Positions 40,425 through 48,701 are shown, counted from the stretch's first letter. The stretch is DNA of 64,000 nt from an uncultured Bacteroidota bacterium (GCA_902606555.1 CACLGQ010000002.1:1-64000); one strand, 5' to 3'. Made by a program: numbers and translations. The notes: generated from the sequence alone by a model not told the origin.

Positions 40425-41548
40425 TTTAATTCTGTATTTAATGCATTGTATAAAATATCAATATGTTTCTTCTTTATGTTTAATGGAGGGAGTATTCTCA
40501 AAATATTTTTTTTTGAGCTACCACCTGTAAAAATAAAGTGTTTAAAAATCAAATCTTCTCTTAATTTAGAAGTATCAAAATCAAACTCTAAACCAAGCAT
40601 TAAGCCTCTACCTTTGATTTTTTTTATTTTAGAAATTTGATTCATTTTTTCTTTAAAATAAATTCCTATTTCTTTTGCGTTATTCAAAAGATTTTCTTGC
40701 TTTAAAGTATCTAAAACTGAAATTGTTGCACTACATGCAAGATGATTTCCTCCAAAGGTTGTTCCCAACATTCCATACTTCGATTTAATTTTCTTGCTAA
40801 TTAAAACACCACCAACAGGGAACCCATTACCCATCCCTTTGGCAATAGGAATAATATCTGGCTTGATTTTGTGTTTCTCAAATGCAAAAAAATCACCAGT
40901 CCTGCCAAAACCAGATTGAACTTCGTCTGCTATTAAACATGTATTATATTTCATGCATAATTCACTCATTAAATTAACAAAATTTGTTTCCGGTTCATCA
41001 AGACCGCCAACCCCTTGAATTGACTCAAAAATTATTGCACTAACATCATTTTTAGCCATTTCTTTTTCTAAACTTTTATGGTCATTAAATTTTAAAAAAG
41101 TAACATTGATTTGTTTGTTAAGTTCAGACTTTATTTTTTTATAATCTGTTGAGCTTAAAGCTGCATTACTTCTTCCATGAAATGAATTTTTAAAAGCTAT
41201 AATTCTTGATTTTTTTGTGTGAAAAGAGGCTATTTGAAGAGAATTTTCATTAGCCTCAGCTCCTGAGTTACACATAAAAAGCTCATAATCCTCGCAGTTT
41301 GAAAATGACTTTATTTTTTTTGCGACTTTTTCCTGCAAATCATTTATAATATAATTTGAGTAAAATCCAATTTTATTGAGCTGATTCTCAATACTTTTAA
41401 TATAATTGGGGTGTCTATGTCCAATTGAGATAACGGCATGGCCACCATATAGATCTAAATATTTTTTGCCATTATGATCATATATATAGCATCCTTTGGC
41501 TTCCTTTGGATTTATTTTAAAAAGTGGATATACTTCAAATAAGTTCAT
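40421..41548 (-). CDS. argD: Acylornithine aminotransferase
   Basis: This 375-residue class III PLP aminotransferase acts on N-acyl-glutamate semialdehyde. It shows YLDLYGGHAVISIGHRHP, NSGAEANENSLQIAS, the Schiff-base region LIADEVQSGFGRTGDFFAFE, and PLP Lys in IPIAKGMGNGFPVGG, with GTTFGGNHLACSA following. It is short at both ends relative to E. coli ArgD (406), which is usual in Flavobacteria. Its position between argC and argF' settles the pathway role against other ornithine or GABA aminotransferases. Confidence 0.94.
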   Translation of the reverse strand: MNLFEVYPLFKINPKEAKGCYIYDHNGKKYLDLYGGHAVISIGHRHPNYIKSIENQLNKIGFYSNYIINDLQEKVAKKIKSFSNCEDYELFMCNSGAEANENSLQIASFHTKKSRIIAFKNSFHGRSNAALSSTDYKKIKSELNKQINVTFLKFNDHKSLEKEMAKNDVSAIIFESIQGVGGLDEPETNFVNLMSELCMKYNTCLIADEVQSGFGRTGDFFAFEKHKIKPDIIPIAKGMGNGFPVGGVLISKKIKSKYGMLGTTFGGNHLACSATISVLDTLKQENLLNNAKEIGIYFKEKMNQISKIKKIKGRGLMLGLEFDFDTSKLREDLIFKHFIFTGGSSKKNILRILPPLNIKKKHIDILYNALNTELK

Positions 41549-41550
41549 AA

Positions 41551-42528
41551 TTAAAATATTGAGCTTTTTAAGTTTAAACCAGTTGTTTCATCAAGTCCAA
41601 ACATTAGGTTCATATTTTGTATTGCTTGTCCTGAAGCGCCCTTAACAAGATTATCTATGATTGATGTTACCAGTAATTTATTTTTTTCTTTTCTCAAATG
41701 TATTAAACACTTGTTAGTATTAATCACTTGCTTCAAATGAACTTCATCGCTCGAGATAATTGTGAATGGATCATTTTTATAATATTCAAAATATAATTTT
41801 TGAAGTTTTGTTAGACTCATTTCATTGTTGAAATAACTAGTACAAAAAATTCCTCTGGTAAAATTTCCTCTTACAGGTAAAAAATTAATTTTAACCTTTT
41901 TTGAACCTAATCTTAATATTTTATTAATCTCATTCAAATGTTGATGTTTAAATGGTTTGTACCATGATATATTATTATTTCGCCAGCTGAAATGAGATGT
42001 ATCATTTAATTTTATACCTGCACCCGTACTTCCTGTAATTGCATTTGTGTGTATCTCATCAATTTTAATATCAGAATTTAGTAAAGGTAATAGACCTAAT
42101 TGTATGGCTGTGGCGAAACATCCAGGATTTGCAATATTAGATGAGTTTAATATTTTTTCCTTCATTAGCTCAGGCAATCCATAAACAAAATCTCTTTCCT
42201 CAAATGATTGTCCTAATCTAAAATCTTGGCTTAAATCTATAATTTTTACATTTTTATCAATTTTGTTTTCAGACAGGAATTTTTCTGAGTTTCCATGACC
42301 TAAGCATAAAAAAAGTATGTCTATATTTTTACAAATATTTTTACTGAATTTGATATGACAATCACCAACTAAATCTTTATGAATTTCTGAAATTAATTTA
42401 CCATAATTTGATTTGCTGCCCGCATAGATCAATTCAGAATTTGGATGGTTTAATATTATTCTAATTAATTCCCCACCTGTATAACCTGAAGCCCCTTGAA
42501 TACCAACTTTAATTAAATTTTTTGACAT
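41551..42528 (-). CDS. argC: N-acyl-gamma-glutamyl-phosphate reductase
   Basis: This NADPH enzyme makes N-acyl-glutamate semialdehyde. The 325-residue protein has the nucleotide-binding VGIQGASGYTGGELIRI and the active-site Cys in NPGCFATAIQLGLLPL, followed by the GSTGAGIKLNDTSHFSWRNNN substrate region. It overlaps the argG end by 20 nt and is followed by argD after 2 nt, so translational coupling is likely. Confidence 0.95.
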   Translation of the reverse strand: MSKNLIKVGIQGASGYTGGELIRIILNHPNSELIYAGSKSNYGKLISEIHKDLVGDCHIKFSKNICKNIDILFLCLGHGNSEKFLSENKIDKNVKIIDLSQDFRLGQSFEERDFVYGLPELMKEKILNSSNIANPGCFATAIQLGLLPLLNSDIKIDEIHTNAITGSTGAGIKLNDTSHFSWRNNNISWYKPFKHQHLNEINKILRLGSKKVKINFLPVRGNFTRGIFCTSYFNNEMSLTKLQKLYFEYYKNDPFTIISSDEVHLKQVINTNKCLIHLRKEKNKLLVTSIIDNLVKGASGQAIQNMNLMFGLDETTGLNLKSSIF

Positions 42529-43693
42529 TTTGATAAATTTTAATTTGATTAGACAATATTTTTATAAATCCCTTAGCATCTTCTGCATCCCACTTCTTAT
42601 TCAATTCCCCGTAAGACCCAAACTCTGGATTCATTAAATCATTATTTGACTTGACTCCATTCAATGTATACCTGTAAGGGCTTAGTGTTAAAAAAACTTC
42701 ACCAGAAACATTTTTTTGGCTACTTTCCAAAAAAGATTCGATATCTCTCATTACAGGGTCCAAATAATTCCCCTCATGAAGCTGCATTCCATAAAACTTT
42801 GATAGTTGGTCTTTTTGATATTGCTGCCATTTTGTTAATACATGTTTTTCTAATAAATGATGGGCCTTAAGAATAACTATTGGGCCACCAGCCTCAAAAC
42901 CTACTCTGCCTTTAATACCAATAATTGTATCTCCAACGTGTATATCTCTACCTAAACAATATTTATTGCATATCAAACTTAATTTTTTAATGCAATCTAC
43001 AGAACTATATTTCTTACCATTTATTCCACATATTTGACCTTTATTAAAGCTTATTGAAATATCTTTTTCTTCATCTGATAAGAGTTGTGATGGATATGCT
43101 TCATTTGGAAGTTTTTTATCTGATGTTAATGTCTCATCTCCACCAACGCTAGTGCCCCACAACCCTTTATTAATTGAATACTTTGCTTTACTCCATTTCA
43201 AATTAATGCCATTATTTTTTAAATATTTTATTTCATCTTCTCTTGACAATGAATTATCTCTGATAGGTGTGATTATTTTAATTTTAGGAGCCAATATTTG
43301 AAAAATCATATCAAATCTGACTTGGTCATTACCCGCCCCAGTGCTTCCATGTGCAATATGTGTTGCTTTGTTAGAAATTGCGTAATTAACTATTTCAATA
43401 GCTTGAATTACCCTTTCGGAGCTCACTGATAGGGGATAAGTATTATTCTTTAAAACATTACCATAAATGAGATATCTAACTATTTTATCATAAAATAAGG
43501 CAATTGCGTCAACTGACTTGTAACAATGTGCTCCCATTTTCAAAGCTTTTTCTTTCATTAAAGAAATTTCCTTTTCAGAAAAACCGCCAGTGTTTATTGA
43601 AATGGCATGTACTTCATTTCCTTCACTAGAAAGTTTTTTTAAACAATAAGAGGTGTCTAATCCTCCACTATATGCTAAAACTATTTTTTTCAT
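42509..43693 (-). CDS. argG: Argininosuccinate synthase
   Basis: ArgG joins citrulline and aspartate using ATP. The 394-residue protein begins with the ATP pyrophosphatase P-loop VLAYSGGLDTSYCL and includes HGSTGAGNDQVRFD and GLWGTSVGGDE. The ATG at 43693 is chosen because it gives MKKIVLAYSGG and a 1-nt gap after the GNAT stop; seven further codons upstream are in frame but overlap that gene. This is the shorter Bacteroidota type of ArgG. Confidence 0.95.
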   Translation of the reverse strand: MKKIVLAYSGGLDTSYCLKKLSSEGNEVHAISINTGGFSEKEISLMKEKALKMGAHCYKSVDAIALFYDKIVRYLIYGNVLKNNTYPLSVSSERVIQAIEIVNYAISNKATHIAHGSTGAGNDQVRFDMIFQILAPKIKIITPIRDNSLSREDEIKYLKNNGINLKWSKAKYSINKGLWGTSVGGDETLTSDKKLPNEAYPSQLLSDEEKDISISFNKGQICGINGKKYSSVDCIKKLSLICNKYCLGRDIHVGDTIIGIKGRVGFEAGGPIVILKAHHLLEKHVLTKWQQYQKDQLSKFYGMQLHEGNYLDPVMRDIESFLESSQKNVSGEVFLTLSPYRYTLNGVKSNNDLMNPEFGSYGELNKKWDAEDAKGFIKILSNQIKIYQNVKKFN

Positions 43694-43694
43694 T

Positions 43695-44222
43695 TTATTT
43701 AATTTTTTGTTCATACAACATTCCTGTACACAAACACATTTCTCTTTTTGTTCGTGTTAAAACATCATAATTTTTACATGTTTTACATCCAATCCAAAAT
43801 TCATCATCATCTGTTAGCTCCGAAAAAGTTACAGGCTTATAACCTAATTCATAATTTATCTTCATTACTGGAAGTGCTGTGGTTATTCCAAAAATTTTAG
43901 CCCTAGGATATTTTAATTTTGAATGATCAAAAGTTAATTTCTTTATTTTTTTTGCTAATCCTAATCCTCTAAATTCAGGTGAAACAATTAATCCAGAATG
44001 TGCAACATATTTACCATGTCCCCATATTTCTATGTAACAAAACCCAGCAAAAGTACCATCTTTTACAGCTATTATAGCATTATTATTTTCAATCTTTTTT
44101 CTGATATACTCAGGTGATCTTAATGCAATACCCGTTCCTCTAACCTTAGCAGATGAACTAATTGTTTTAGAAATTATGTTACAATATTTAATGTGCTTTT
44201 TTTTAGCAATTTGAACCTTCAA
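43695..44222 (-). CDS. GNAT family N-acyltransferase heading the arg operon
   Basis: This 175-residue acyltransferase has the acetyl-CoA motif GLIVSPEFRGLGLAKKI (RGLGLA at 85-90) and a C-terminal tail with four cysteines (146, 149, 163, 165) in a C-x2-C...C-x-C pattern that could bind zinc. Translation starts at a TTG (44222), as no ATG is nearby. Being first in the arg operon, and with no argA or argJ in the window, it is the best candidate for the first step, acylation of glutamate. That role is inferred from context. It follows the candidate arginine leader peptide by 62 nt. Confidence 0.82.
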   Translation of the reverse strand: MKVQIAKKKHIKYCNIISKTISSSAKVRGTGIALRSPEYIRKKIENNNAIIAVKDGTFAGFCYIEIWGHGKYVAHSGLIVSPEFRGLGLAKKIKKLTFDHSKLKYPRAKIFGITTALPVMKINYELGYKPVTFSELTDDDEFWIGCKTCKNYDVLTRTKREMCLCTGMLYEQKIK

Positions 44223-44263
44223 ACCTTTATTTTAAATTAATTTTATGTAAATGTGATTAGCTG

Positions 44264-44285
44264 GAAATTAGACTTTTCTAATTTC
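44264..44285 (-). promoter_or_regulatory. Hairpin at the stop codon of the arg leader peptide
   Basis: GAAATTAGA and TCTAATTTC form a perfect 9-bp stem with a 4-nt loop. On the minus strand its first base is the G of the leader-peptide stop TAG, so a ribosome finishing the peptide would open it, while one stalled earlier at the Arg codons would let it form. No T-run follows, so it is not a standard terminator. Confidence 0.55.
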
Positions 44286-44371
44286 TAAATAGAAACAACC
44301 CAATATGGGCGGAAACGACGGAAGATGCGTGCTAAGGAAGTAAAATTATAATTTTCTCTTTGTTTAATCAC
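44285..44371 (-). CDS. Candidate arginine-operon leader peptide
   Basis: A 28-codon open frame with GTG start reads on the minus strand 62 nt before the first arg operon gene and ends at TAG (44287-44285). Its C-terminal half contains LARIFRRFRPYW, with four Arg in an eight-residue span encoded CGC, CGT, CGT, CGC; neighbouring genes mostly use AGA. A fifth Arg (AGA) lies near the start. A hairpin begins at its stop codon. This is the usual layout of an amino-acid-sensing leader peptide. It has no other apparent function. The start codon is weak, and transcription has not been shown. Confidence 0.6.
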   Translation of the reverse strand: MIKQRENYNFTSLARIFRRFRPYWVVSI

Positions 44372-44485
44372 ATTGCAAATATTAACTAAAAAAAAATGAA
44401 ATAAAAATTATTTTGCATTTTTTTAATAGTTTCAAGTAAAAATCATAATTTCGAACCTTTTGTAAAAACACAATTTCAAAGTGTC

Positions 44486-44560
44486 GGGCGCTTAGCTCAG
44501 TTGGTTCAGAGCACTTGGTTTACACCCAAGGGGTCGGGGGTTCGAATCCCTCAGCGCCCA
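44486..44560 (+). tRNA. tRNA-Val (TAC)
   Basis: A 75-nt cloverleaf: acceptor GGGCGCT/AGCGCCC, D stem GCTC/GAGC, anticodon stem CTTGG/CCAAG with loop TTTACAC (anticodon TAC), T stem GGGGG/CCCTC (one G-T) and loop TTCGAAT, discriminator A. CCA is not encoded. A terminator follows within 10 nt. Confidence 0.95.
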
Positions 44561-44567
44561 CAACAGT

Positions 44568-44624
44568 AATCCTCTGGTGAAGCAAAAAGCTATTTTATAG
44601 TAAACAGTAATCAGAGGATTTTTT
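44568..44624 (+). terminator. Intrinsic terminator after tRNA-Val
   Basis: AATCCTCTG (44568-44576) pairs perfectly with CAGAGGATT (44612-44620) across a 35-nt loop, followed by a T run to 44624. The decamer AACAGTAATC occurs at the left foot (44562-44571) and again at 44603-44612, giving a direct repeat inside the structure. The T run overlaps the stop codon of the convergent lipoprotein gene. Confidence 0.7.
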
Positions 44625-45093
44625 ATTGGGTACTTCTTGAGTATGCAAAACCACCTTTTTGACCATCTGACCAAGAAGTAAATTTTACACTCAAATATAT
44701 ATTATCATCGACTAGATGCATCACCAAATTCTTACCAACCACATCCTTAGGTTTACCAACTGCTGCTCTAAAATTTGTGAATGATAGGCTATTAATTTCA
44801 TTGATTGAACCAATTGACCATGTCGTACCTGCTGGGCTTGAATTTTTATTTGCTGCACTTTCTTTAACAATGTTAAATATTTGACCACCATCATTGGCAC
44901 GAGTAATCCACACATTTGATGTCAACCTATCTTGATTACTTGCTTGTGTATGGTCTGCACCATCAGCTTTTGTAAATGTTATGTTGTTACCTTTCCAAAT
45001 ATTTGAGGATGTAGTATCTCCAGGTACTTGGTCATCGTCCGATGAACATGAAATTAATGTTAAAATTATCATTAGTAAGTATGAGTATTTCAT
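44623..45093 (-). CDS. Small surface-type lipoprotein, unknown function
   Basis: This 156-residue protein has a lipobox ISC with Cys16 followed by SSDDDQ. In Flavobacteria a Ser/Asp-rich stretch after the cysteine acts as a lipoprotein export signal to the cell surface. The mature part is Ser/Thr/Asn-rich and strand-like (NIWKGNNITFTKADGADH; NNIYLSVKFTSWSDGQKGGFAYSR), which suggests a compact beta fold. I do not recognise a family. It is a single-gene unit beside tRNA-Val. Confidence 0.75.
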   Translation of the reverse strand: MKYSYLLMIILTLISCSSDDDQVPGDTTSSNIWKGNNITFTKADGADHTQASNQDRLTSNVWITRANDGGQIFNIVKESAANKNSSPAGTTWSIGSINEINSLSFTNFRAAVGKPKDVVGKNLVMHLVDDNIYLSVKFTSWSDGQKGGFAYSRSTQ

Positions 45094-45117
45094 ATGTATT
45101 TTGTTTATTATTAAAAA

Positions 45118-46305
45118 TTAGTTAGAAAATTTAAATTGAGTTTCTAATGACACCTTATATATTGATTCTAATTCACTTTTATTCTTTTTGAAATAGTTTG
45201 TTTCTGGTGGTAAACTAAAATTTTTCCAGAAAAAATCATTATACGGAATTTTGTATAAAGACATATCTTTTTTTTCTAATGTTTCATCAAACTTATCAAA
45301 TTCTTTCTTGTTTTCTTTAATTCCCACAACAAAAAGCTCATGCCGGAATTCTACTGGTACAAATTCAGGCACCTTTTTACCATTACTTGATAAGATATTT
45401 TTGACATTTTGAGGAAGTCTCCTGGCTCCAACCCACTCCCTCTGGTGATATGATAAATATAATTTTCCAATTGAATTTTTTTTATAAATCCAAATACCAC
45501 TTTGAGATCTGCCAACATTTGGTTTCCAAGATCTTTCAGCTCTATAGATTTTATTAGTCTCAAATCCTATAAATAACTTGATTGTCTCATCATCACTCGT
45601 GCCCTCATAAATAATGATATCCTCATCATCATAGCTGCTAACATCTATTTTTTTCCATTTCATTGACCGTATTGAAGCTCCATTTCGAAGAGGATTCATC
45701 CAAACAGTATTTTCAATTGGATGTGTTTGTGCATTATTTTTAACATATCTGTAATCAGCAGAATTTCTGGATTCTTTAAGTGAATAACGTCGCAGCATTG
45801 ATGGTGGACCTTTTTCTAAGACAGTTAAATAATGTTCAATAAAATATCTACATATGTTTTCCTCCACATCCCATCTTCTGTATAATATGTCTAATTGATG
45901 CGTATTATTAATGAAGTTCTCCTTCATCAATTTAAATGCTAGTTTAATATTATTTATGGGAGCAGAAACAATAACACCCTCCAATGCTGATACTTTTTCT
46001 TTAAGAACAATACGTTTGTCTCTATATATAAAATCTTTAATCTTTATTTTAAATGATTCAAATCCAATAGAAGAAATTTCAAGAATATCATCAAGTTCAT
46101 TATTTGAAACAAAAAAAGAAAATGTTCCATCTTCAGTTGATGTTACACCTATATTTTTTTTGATGATTCCTACAGCAGCATATGGAACCTCCACTTCATA
46201 TTCGTCAACTACAGAGCCCTCAATTACAATTCGACTTTGGGAAAATGAATTGCTGTAAATAAAGCTAAATAATATAAAAAAAGAAATTATATAATTTATT
46301 TTCAT
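45118..46305 (-). CDS. Carboxypeptidase-regulatory-like domain protein
   Basis: This 395-residue secreted protein has a signal peptide ending near NSFSQ. Residues about 27-110 form a CarboxypepD_reg-like domain, recognised by IEGSVVDEYEVEVPYAAVGIIKKNIGVTSTEDGTFSF and the ISSIGFESFKIKI strand, as in the N-terminus of SusC/TonB-dependent proteins. The remaining 280 residues are a Bacteroidota-type region of unknown function with no plug or barrel domain, so it is not a transporter. It lies upstream of the surface lipoprotein on the same strand (24-nt gap), and the two may be co-transcribed. Confidence 0.75.
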   Translation of the reverse strand: MKINYIISFFILFSFIYSNSFSQSRIVIEGSVVDEYEVEVPYAAVGIIKKNIGVTSTEDGTFSFFVSNNELDDILEISSIGFESFKIKIKDFIYRDKRIVLKEKVSALEGVIVSAPINNIKLAFKLMKENFINNTHQLDILYRRWDVEENICRYFIEHYLTVLEKGPPSMLRRYSLKESRNSADYRYVKNNAQTHPIENTVWMNPLRNGASIRSMKWKKIDVSSYDDEDIIIYEGTSDDETIKLFIGFETNKIYRAERSWKPNVGRSQSGIWIYKKNSIGKLYLSYHQREWVGARRLPQNVKNILSSNGKKVPEFVPVEFRHELFVVGIKENKKEFDKFDETLEKKDMSLYKIPYNDFFWKNFSLPPETNYFKKNKSELESIYKVSLETQFKFSN

Positions 46306-46362
46306 CTTTTTTAAATATAAGAATTTAGACCTTTTTTAAATTAGTACTTTTAAAATAATAAT

Positions 46363-46812
46363 TTGAAAAAGCTTAAACTTATTTCTATCTATACGTTAAG
46401 TCTATTTTATATTAATATTGGCATCAGTCATTTTATTAGCCCTGATTTTTTTAAAGTTATACTGCCACCTTACATTCCTTTTTCAATGTTTTTTGTTTAC
46501 TTATCAGGATTTTTTGAAATTCTTTTTGGCCTAATGATTATTTTTAAAAAGTCTAGGTACTATGGAGCTACAGGACTTTGTTTATTATTAATTTTTGTTT
46601 TTCCCGCAAATATTTACCTATACCAATCGTATGAGGCTCAAGAAATTTTAAATATTTCGAAAGATGGATCGTTTATCAGACTTTTTTTTCAAATTCCATT
46701 ATTAATTCTAGCTTATTGGCATTCCAAAAAAGAAACATCAAAAAAAATTGATTTAATAGGTACTTTAATCTTTGTGCCTACAATAATTTATTTTTTATCA
46801 CTTTCTTTGTAA
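46363..46812 (+). CDS. DoxX-like membrane protein
   Basis: This 149-residue integral membrane protein has four predicted helices. The N-terminal helix with NIGISHFISPDFFKVILPPYIP and the second with LSGFFEILFGLMIIF match DoxX/DoxD-like proteins of unknown function. Translation starts at TTG (46363); no ATG is available upstream. The esterase gene begins 6 nt after the stop, so the two form an operon. Confidence 0.78.
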   Translation: MKKLKLISIYTLSLFYINIGISHFISPDFFKVILPPYIPFSMFFVYLSGFFEILFGLMIIFKKSRYYGATGLCLLLIFVFPANIYLYQSYEAQEILNISKDGSFIRLFFQIPLLILAYWHSKKETSKKIDLIGTLIFVPTIIYFLSLSL

Positions 46813-46818
46813 ATAAAT

Positions 46819-47757
46819 ATGAAAAATATTATTTCAATTTCTTTTTTATTTTTTTCATTTATGTCGTCATGTCAAAATTTTGAACTTCTTGATTCATTAA
46901 TTGTAAACCATAATCTAACTTTTATAAAGGATGTTAATTATGGAGAAAAGGAGAAAAATAAGCTTGATTTATTATTACCTAACTCAAAAATTAAAACACC
47001 ACTGATTATATATCTCCACGGTGGAGGTTATCGAGGTGGTAAGAAAGAAAATTCATATAAAAAAAGAAACTTACAATTCATATCAAATATTGTAGATAAA
47101 AATATTGCTTATGCCACAATTAATTATTCATTTCTTAATAATGAGGATGGCTTATTATCCTCTTTGGATGATGCTAAAAAAGCATTACAATTTTTAAAAT
47201 TTAATAATGAAAAATTCAACATAGACAAAGAAAAAATAATACTTTGGGGGGTTTCATCAGGAGCTAACTCAGTATTATGGTTAGGCTTATCGGATGATAT
47301 GGCAGAACCTGAAAGTAAGGATTTACTTAGAAAAGAATCAACACGTGTTCAAGGGATTATTTCAATAAATGGGGCTCATTCCTTTAATAGTGATAATTGG
47401 AAAAGAATGATAAAAATTAGTGATAACATGTTCGATCTTATGATAAAAGGTTTTTTGAATTACCCAGGGGTTGATGTAGAAAAATGGTTAGTTAATTATA
47501 AAGACGAAAAGTATCAAGAAAATATCGATTATTATAACTTTATGGATTCATCTGATCCTCCTATTTTTATTGCAAATTATGGAAAACTTATTCCAAAAAA
47601 TATATTTGAGTTTAACCATCACCCGCTCCACGCAAAGTATTTGAAGCTAAGAGCAGACTCTTTAAAAATAAAAAATATGGTTTTTGCTCCTGCTCTAGGC
47701 ATTGGTGACGAACAAGGGTTTAAGCCTCAAGATTTTATTATTAATATTTTCAATTAA
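46819..47757 (+). CDS. Alpha/beta hydrolase, esterase-like
   Basis: This 312-residue envelope protein has a signal with a possible lipobox (MSSC). It belongs to the hormone-sensitive-lipase/carboxylesterase group: oxyanion motif YLHGGGYRGG and nucleophile elbow WGVSSGANS. The catalytic His is probably in the late FNHHPLHAKY segment. It would hydrolyse small esters or acylated sugars; the substrate is unknown. It is co-directional with the DoxX-like gene and converges on the DUF1295 gene with a 2-nt gap. Confidence 0.82.
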   Translation: MKNIISISFLFFSFMSSCQNFELLDSLIVNHNLTFIKDVNYGEKEKNKLDLLLPNSKIKTPLIIYLHGGGYRGGKKENSYKKRNLQFISNIVDKNIAYATINYSFLNNEDGLLSSLDDAKKALQFLKFNNEKFNIDKEKIILWGVSSGANSVLWLGLSDDMAEPESKDLLRKESTRVQGIISINGAHSFNSDNWKRMIKISDNMFDLMIKGFLNYPGVDVEKWLVNYKDEKYQENIDYYNFMDSSDPPIFIANYGKLIPKNIFEFNHHPLHAKYLKLRADSLKIKNMVFAPALGIGDEQGFKPQDFIINIFN

Positions 47758-47759
47758 AA

Positions 47760-48701
47760 CTATTTTTTCCATTTTGAATTCCAAAACCCTAAGAACATAG
47801 GGACATTTTTTTGGTAAATTTTGTATTTAGGATACTTTGCCGAACTAATCTGTTCACTAAACTTAGCACTATTGTAAAACAAAATGACGAGAAGAATAGA
47901 GCCAATTATGGACCAATTAAAAAAGTTTCCGTTAGCTGATACACTAAAAAGATAGAAAACGATCCAAATAAGTTGTTCAGACGTAAAGTTTGGATGTCTT
48001 GATATTGACCATAATCCTGTTGATACAAATCCTCTTTTGTAATCATCAGTCAGTTTCTCGCCTGATTTTATTTTTTTACATTTCTTGGTTTGAAAATTAT
48101 ATTGCTGCTGGTCTGAAATAGTTTCAATTATAATAAAAAACAGCATTAAGAATGCTATAACATAATCATAAAAATTTATATCATTTGCTCCTTGCCACGC
48201 TGCTAAAATTGGTAAAATAGTAAGAAAAACTAAACCCATTTGATACAAACAAATGAAAAATAAGTTAAAAAAAGCCCAATTTAATCTTGGTCTTAAAAAG
48301 GGCACAATTCTTTTCAGTTCTTTCCATCTGTAATCTTCCTCACCTTTCCAAAAATAAATACTGTAGCCACCTTTTCTTCCAAAGTTGTAGCTTAACCTAA
48401 GCCCCCAAATTGTAGCTACAATAGACATTAAAACCATCCTTGGATCATAACCTGACTCAATTGTAAAATACCAAACATAAAATATAGGAATAGTACTCCA
48501 CAATTTATCTACTTGACTATAATTCTGGAAAATTTCACTGACAACAAAAGCTGTAATAGAGGCTCCTAAATAAATTTTAAATAGAAAAAGAAGTGTTTCA
48601 AATTGATTTTCAGTAAAGTTTATATTAAAATAATCTCCAAAAAATACTATGTAAACAAAGAGGACAAGTGAGCAAACTGTTACTATAATTTTCTTTGTCA
48701 T
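47760..48701 (-). CDS. DUF1295 membrane protein (steroid-reductase-like)
   Basis: This 313-residue protein has about seven predicted helices. The C-terminal signature GLWSISRHPNFTSEQLIWIVFYLF matches the DUF1295/steroid 5-alpha-reductase-type family, whose members reduce double bonds in or methylate hydrophobic substrates. PRMVLMSIVATIWGLRLSYNFGRKGGYS is the other conserved block. The substrate is unknown; a lipid or isoprenoid is likely. It is a single gene, divergent from DUF1800. Confidence 0.82.
   Translation of the reverse strand: MTKKIIVTVCSLVLFVYIVFFGDYFNINFTENQFETLLFLFKIYLGASITAFVVSEIFQNYSQVDKLWSTIPIFYVWYFTIESGYDPRMVLMSIVATIWGLRLSYNFGRKGGYSIYFWKGEEDYRWKELKRIVPFLRPRLNWAFFNLFFICLYQMGLVFLTILPILAAWQGANDINFYDYVIAFLMLFFIIIETISDQQQYNFQTKKCKKIKSGEKLTDDYKRGFVSTGLWSISRHPNFTSEQLIWIVFYLFSVSANGNFFNWSIIGSILLVILFYNSAKFSEQISSAKYPKYKIYQKNVPMFLGFWNSKWKK

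Larger units (their letters stand above)
44250..44374 (-). promoter_or_regulatory. Long-range inverted repeat enclosing the arg leader
   Basis: AATGTGATTA (44250-44259) and TAATCACATT (44365-44374) are exact 10-nt complements. In the minus-strand transcript the 5' arm contains the GTG start of the leader peptide and the 3' arm lies 4 nt past the stop-codon hairpin, so a closed fold would hide the start. As DNA, each arm could instead be half of an operator. Confidence 0.5.

Noticed and set aside
44305-44343. Plus-strand 12-codon ORF (MGGNDGRCVLRK) opposite the arg leader
   Set aside because: It is the mirror of the arginine-rich minus-strand ORF, starts far from any plus-strand gene and has no supporting context; the minus-strand reading explains the GC-richer codons better.
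44250-44374. TGTGA and TCACA as a CRP-type operator
   Set aside because: The half sites are more than 100 bp apart and each lacks its partner at the normal 6-bp spacing; RNA pairing around the leader is a better reading.
44492-44674. 60-residue minus-strand ORF with the segment DSNPRPLGCKPSALNQLS
   Set aside because: It is the antisense of tRNA-Val; this is a well-known false ORF pattern over tRNA genes.
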